From assembly GCA_964427915.1 (NCBI GenBank), contig CAYRWA010000031.1, positions 1 to 10,434 of the forward strand: a DNA stretch of 10,434 bases, in the 5' to 3' direction. The first letter of the stretch is position 1. Each line of letters opens with the position of its first letter. A program made the translations under genes and the position numbers. Of the stretch, positions 8,073-10,434 are shown piece after piece. The stretch comes from JAGLCW01 sp964427915 (GTDB taxonomy: Bacteria > Caldisericota > Caldisericia > UBA6126). The notes under the pieces were generated by a model. It saw only the letters and a program-made list of their open reading frames with translations. It ran no database searches and was not told the origin of the DNA.

Positions 8073-10304
8073 TTAGAATAGTCCATGTAAATCTCTTTCA
8101 TTGTTCTGTTTGATTACAGATCGGTCGAGCAATTCCTTTGTATCAGCATCCAGAAGTTGGATTTCCATTTCTGGATGGCCATCAAATGTGTATTCCTTAG
8201 TAATCGTCTCATTTTGCGCGATACTAAGTACACTGCTTTTATGGACCTGTTTTTTGTTAGTAAAGAAGACAAGATAGACCTTTCGGTTTAGGGTAAATAG
8301 ATTGCGAGTAGCTTCTCTTGCTTGAATTACAATAGAAAAGAGTTCTCCGGTGACATCTTGCAATTCCGATTTATTTTCGATGGTTACAGGCAGTGCTGAT
8401 GAGTTGATTCGCTCCCAGCAAAAATAAGGAGTGATCAATTCCTGCGGTGATATGCCTCCATGAGAAAATCCATACAAACCGGGGGTTTTGAATGAATTCA
8501 TACTCTTTGCAAAATAAATGTATTCAAATTTGTGGTAACTTTTTTTGACTTCAATTAATCCTGGGGTAAGATCAATTTGTCTTTTCTCTGTCCGAATATA
8601 TCGTTCTGCCTTTTTACAATCCCCTATTGGAGAAGCAGAAATTTTATCTGCTTCTGTCAACAGACCTGTCAGGACGAAACCATGGTCTGTAATGAGGTAA
8701 ACCTTCGCGTAGCCATTGGAAAGAAGAAGTGAAATCTTCTCAGCGAAGAAATCGATAGCTGTGGGAAAATATTTAAGTGCTTTTTGCTGAACTTTCTCAC
8801 CTATTTCGTCAATATCTTTGTATGTGCAGATTAAGAATTGTCCTGGTTGAGTTTCTTCGGTTACCTTATCCAGTCGAATAAAGTCTATATTTACATCCGG
8901 GTTCTCCGCTACTAAGTATTTCTCTCGTTTGGCCTGGATTGCTTCCGTAACGCCATTAGACATATAAATGCGGCTCATATTGTTCTCGGTTTCAGAAGGA
9001 ATATCAGCAAGAATTGAGTTTTTCTTTAAACTCGCTGATCCCTTGACCTTTTCTGCCACCAACTTTGCTATTTCATAAGCTACACCGTCACCAACAATGA
9101 TAGCGATCTTTTCACTTGAAGATTCATTAAAAATCCGCTGAAGAGTACCCGTCTGGTTTTCTTTGTATTCTTCCCAATAGGTAAACCATTTGTCGAGAAA
9201 AATAGAGACATATTCTTTGTATAGTTCTTGAAAGGGTTCCAGGATTTTTTTCTTATCCAGGAACTCTGTGTATAAATTACGGATAGCAGTATCCAATTTG
9301 CAGAAATGCTTTTTGTAATACTCAACACATTCATTAAAAGCACTTAGATACGATATGTTCTTGGGATCAAATTCGAGTAGGGTGATTACATCACTCCAGA
9401 AACAAATACCGAGAGTTTGAGCTTGCTTGCTTTTGTTCCTGTTGCACAGCTTGGGTAGTTTTCCAGCAATGATTTCTTGGTTGGCTAAACTGTTTCCGAT
9501 TTCAGTCAACCACTTTTCATCGATCTGACGGAAAGGGTGATTAATGCTAACATTCCATATGTCTACATTGAGGTTAAGTGGATAATATTCAAGATATTTG
9601 TTAAAAGAATCACGGTAAGAGACTGAATCTAACCATTTTTTATAGGTTGATACAAGTTTTTTATTACACTGACCGTTCAACAAACCACCCAACATTGCGG
9701 TTACGACTTCTTGAGCAAGCGTAGTGGGGGGCTTTTTTAGATACCCCTTTCCAAGTAGTTCGTTTACTTTACGGTAAAACACCTCTCTAAGTTGTTCATC
9801 ATATCTCTTTTCAGAAAAGAGAATGGGATCATTCAAAAATTCTAAAAGATCTTTGTCCAGGTTGAAAATTTCGGTGGCACCTTTGTAACAGAGATCCATC
9901 CAGTATGCTTTATCTTTTCCAACACTGATTTTAGCTGCAGACATTATCTCATCATTAGACAGAGTAATGTTTAAGTTGAGGATTTCATAGACTTTATCTC
10001 TAACATAGTTTTGAAGATTACGAATTTCTAGGCATCCGCAGGTTTCGCAATACTCGCGAATAAATGTAAGCCGATCCTTCTTGGTGCGGGTATAAATGAG
10101 ATATTTTTCGTGGCTAGGTTGCGCTTTCTCAATCATGTACTTTACATATAGCTCTTCTAACTCAGTGTGTGCATGATAGACAGTATAAATACTTTCAACA
10201 GTCTTTAGTAAAAACTCAACTTCGCCCGACTCATCAATAAACACTGCAACATTGTGTTGATCATAAATATTCTCTAGATCTTTTTTAAACCATTGGTCAA
10301 TCAT
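8073..10304 (-). CDS. pglZ: BREX system alkaline-phosphatase-superfamily protein PglZ
   Basis: 743 residues. PglZ is the signature protein shared by BREX subtypes, with a metal-dependent alkaline-phosphatase-like fold; its exact reaction in defence is not settled. Seen here: a long N-terminal region (about 1-395) starting with a short segment VAVFIDESGEVEFLL (19-33) and containing a Cys cluster YCETCGC (Cys86, 89, 91); then the phosphatase core with the metal-site Asp in IIVGDGVAYEIA (Asp406), the nucleophile-region PSETENNMSRIY (Thr439), VYLITDHGFV (Asp540, His541) and SHGGISPQELITPY (His615), in the order known for PglZ. The last 110 residues look beta-rich. The N-terminus lacks the VFWYDP-like motif I associate with type 1 PglZ, so a type 4 assignment is tentatively preferred; a divergent type 1 form is the alternative. 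A stop codon directly precedes the ATG in frame, fixing the upstream limit. The ribosome binding site is weak (AAGAGA, 8 bases before), and a mini-ORF overlaps the start, hinting at translational coupling. Confidence 0.92.
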   Translation of the reverse strand: MIDQWFKKDLENIYDQHNVAVFIDESGEVEFLLKTVESIYTVYHAHTELEELYVKYMIEKAQPSHEKYLIYTRTKKDRLTFIREYCETCGCLEIRNLQNYVRDKVYEILNLNITLSNDEIMSAAKISVGKDKAYWMDLCYKGATEIFNLDKDLLEFLNDPILFSEKRYDEQLREVFYRKVNELLGKGYLKKPPTTLAQEVVTAMLGGLLNGQCNKKLVSTYKKWLDSVSYRDSFNKYLEYYPLNLNVDIWNVSINHPFRQIDEKWLTEIGNSLANQEIIAGKLPKLCNRNKSKQAQTLGICFWSDVITLLEFDPKNISYLSAFNECVEYYKKHFCKLDTAIRNLYTEFLDKKKILEPFQELYKEYVSIFLDKWFTYWEEYKENQTGTLQRIFNESSSEKIAIIVGDGVAYEIAKLVAEKVKGSASLKKNSILADIPSETENNMSRIYMSNGVTEAIQAKREKYLVAENPDVNIDFIRLDKVTEETQPGQFLICTYKDIDEIGEKVQQKALKYFPTAIDFFAEKISLLLSNGYAKVYLITDHGFVLTGLLTEADKISASPIGDCKKAERYIRTEKRQIDLTPGLIEVKKSYHKFEYIYFAKSMNSFKTPGLYGFSHGGISPQELITPYFCWERINSSALPVTIENKSELQDVTGELFSIVIQAREATRNLFTLNRKVYLVFFTNKKQVHKSSVLSIAQNETITKEYTFDGHPEMEIQLLDADTKELLDRSVIKQNNERDLHGLF

Positions 10305-10368
10305 TTATGTGATCTCTTATATGCATCATATGTATAAACCTCAATTTAGAGAAGCTTATGGTTTCCAT
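10297..10368 (-). CDS. Possible 23-codon leader ORF overlapping the pglZ start
   Basis: On the - strand an ATG at 10368 opens METISFSKLRF and runs 23 codons to a TGA inside the first codons of pglZ (ATGATTGA overlap). It is preceded by AAAGGAG at 11 bases, much stronger than the site before pglZ itself. It also overlaps the last codons of the upstream gene. The peptide resembles nothing I know and may serve only to bring ribosomes to pglZ. It could equally be chance. Confidence 0.3.
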   Translation of the reverse strand: METISFSKLRFIHMMHIRDHIND

Positions 10369-10434
10369 ATTTGATAAATCTCCTTTCTACGATTAAATGC
10401 CTCTTCTCCGCCTTCCATGATGTCAATGATAGTC
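10356..10434 (-). CDS. 3' end of an upstream BREX-operon gene, unidentified
   Basis: The - strand from the right edge has an open frame of about 25 codons ending GGEEAFNRRKEIYQIWKP and TAA at 10358-10356. The composition is that of a real charged helical C-terminus. It lies 51 bases before pglZ on the same strand, so it probably belongs to the same operon. By gene order it would be pglX (type 1) or a type 4 gene such as brxHII; the visible residues do not decide. A second frame is also open over this stretch but reads less like protein. Confidence 0.55.
   Translation of the reverse strand, partial: TIIDIMEGGEEAFNRRKEIYQIWKP
10380..10386 (-). promoter_or_regulatory. Strong Shine-Dalgarno-like site inside the end of the upstream gene
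   Basis: AAAGGAG on the - strand lies 11 bases before the ATG at 10368 of the mini-ORF. It is too far from pglZ (75 bases) to serve it directly, but could do so through coupled translation. Confidence 0.4.

Noticed and set aside
10305..10355. Promoter or operator in the AT-rich gap before pglZ (ATGCATCATATG-like palindromic bases)
   Set aside because: The short self-complementary runs are common in AT-rich DNA, and no -35/-10 pair with proper spacing is convincing; read-through from the upstream gene is simpler.

Overview
The window is AT-rich bacterial DNA with tightly packed genes and accessory, defence-island character. No rRNA, tRNA or housekeeping gene is present, so the host cannot be named. 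A giant SBBP/FN3/DUF11/PKD-type exported protein and an IS4-superfamily element occur in several Gram-negative and other lineages, so they give only a broad hint.

Left part (1-1314, + strand): most of an IS4-superfamily DDE transposase, probably of the IS1634 group, cut by the window's left edge. Its catalytic core is intact, including a perfect Y-(2)-R-(3)-E-(6)-K signature. The element ends at or just past the transposase stop codon, where a short palindrome lies.

Middle part (about 1328-5923, + strand): a very large gene that starts directly at the IS end. Its product has seven SBBP-type beta-propeller repeats, a proline-rich linker, a fibronectin III-like domain and an alpha/beta-hydrolase (lipase/esterase) domain with a readable Ser-Asp-His triad. 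A beta-rich segment with an acidic calcium-type loop follows, then a second FN3 domain, a DUF11-like domain and a C-terminal PKD-like domain. It has no signal peptide and begins part-way through the first propeller blade. The IS appears to have removed the true 5' end, leaving a truncated but otherwise open frame of about 1530 codons. Four blades share nearly identical DNA, which points to recent internal duplication or gene conversion.

Right part (6006-10434, - strand, convergent to the lipase gene): the downstream end of a BREX phage-defence operon. Reading along the - strand there is the 3' end of an unidentified gene (about 25 codons visible), pglZ (alkaline-phosphatase-superfamily protein, 743 aa) and brxL (AAA+ ATPase with a Lon-like C-terminal domain, 683 aa). 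pglZ and brxL are 15 bases apart and surely co-transcribed. The order pglZ-brxL fits BREX type 1 and type 4. The PglZ N-terminus looks unlike the usual type 1 form, so type 4 is my tentative preference; the genes that would decide lie beyond the right edge.

Points for a second look: the Lon-like dyad of BrxL appears to be lost, a 23-codon mini-ORF with a strong ribosome binding site overlaps the pglZ start, the IS truncates the propeller gene, and the propeller-lipase architecture is unusual.
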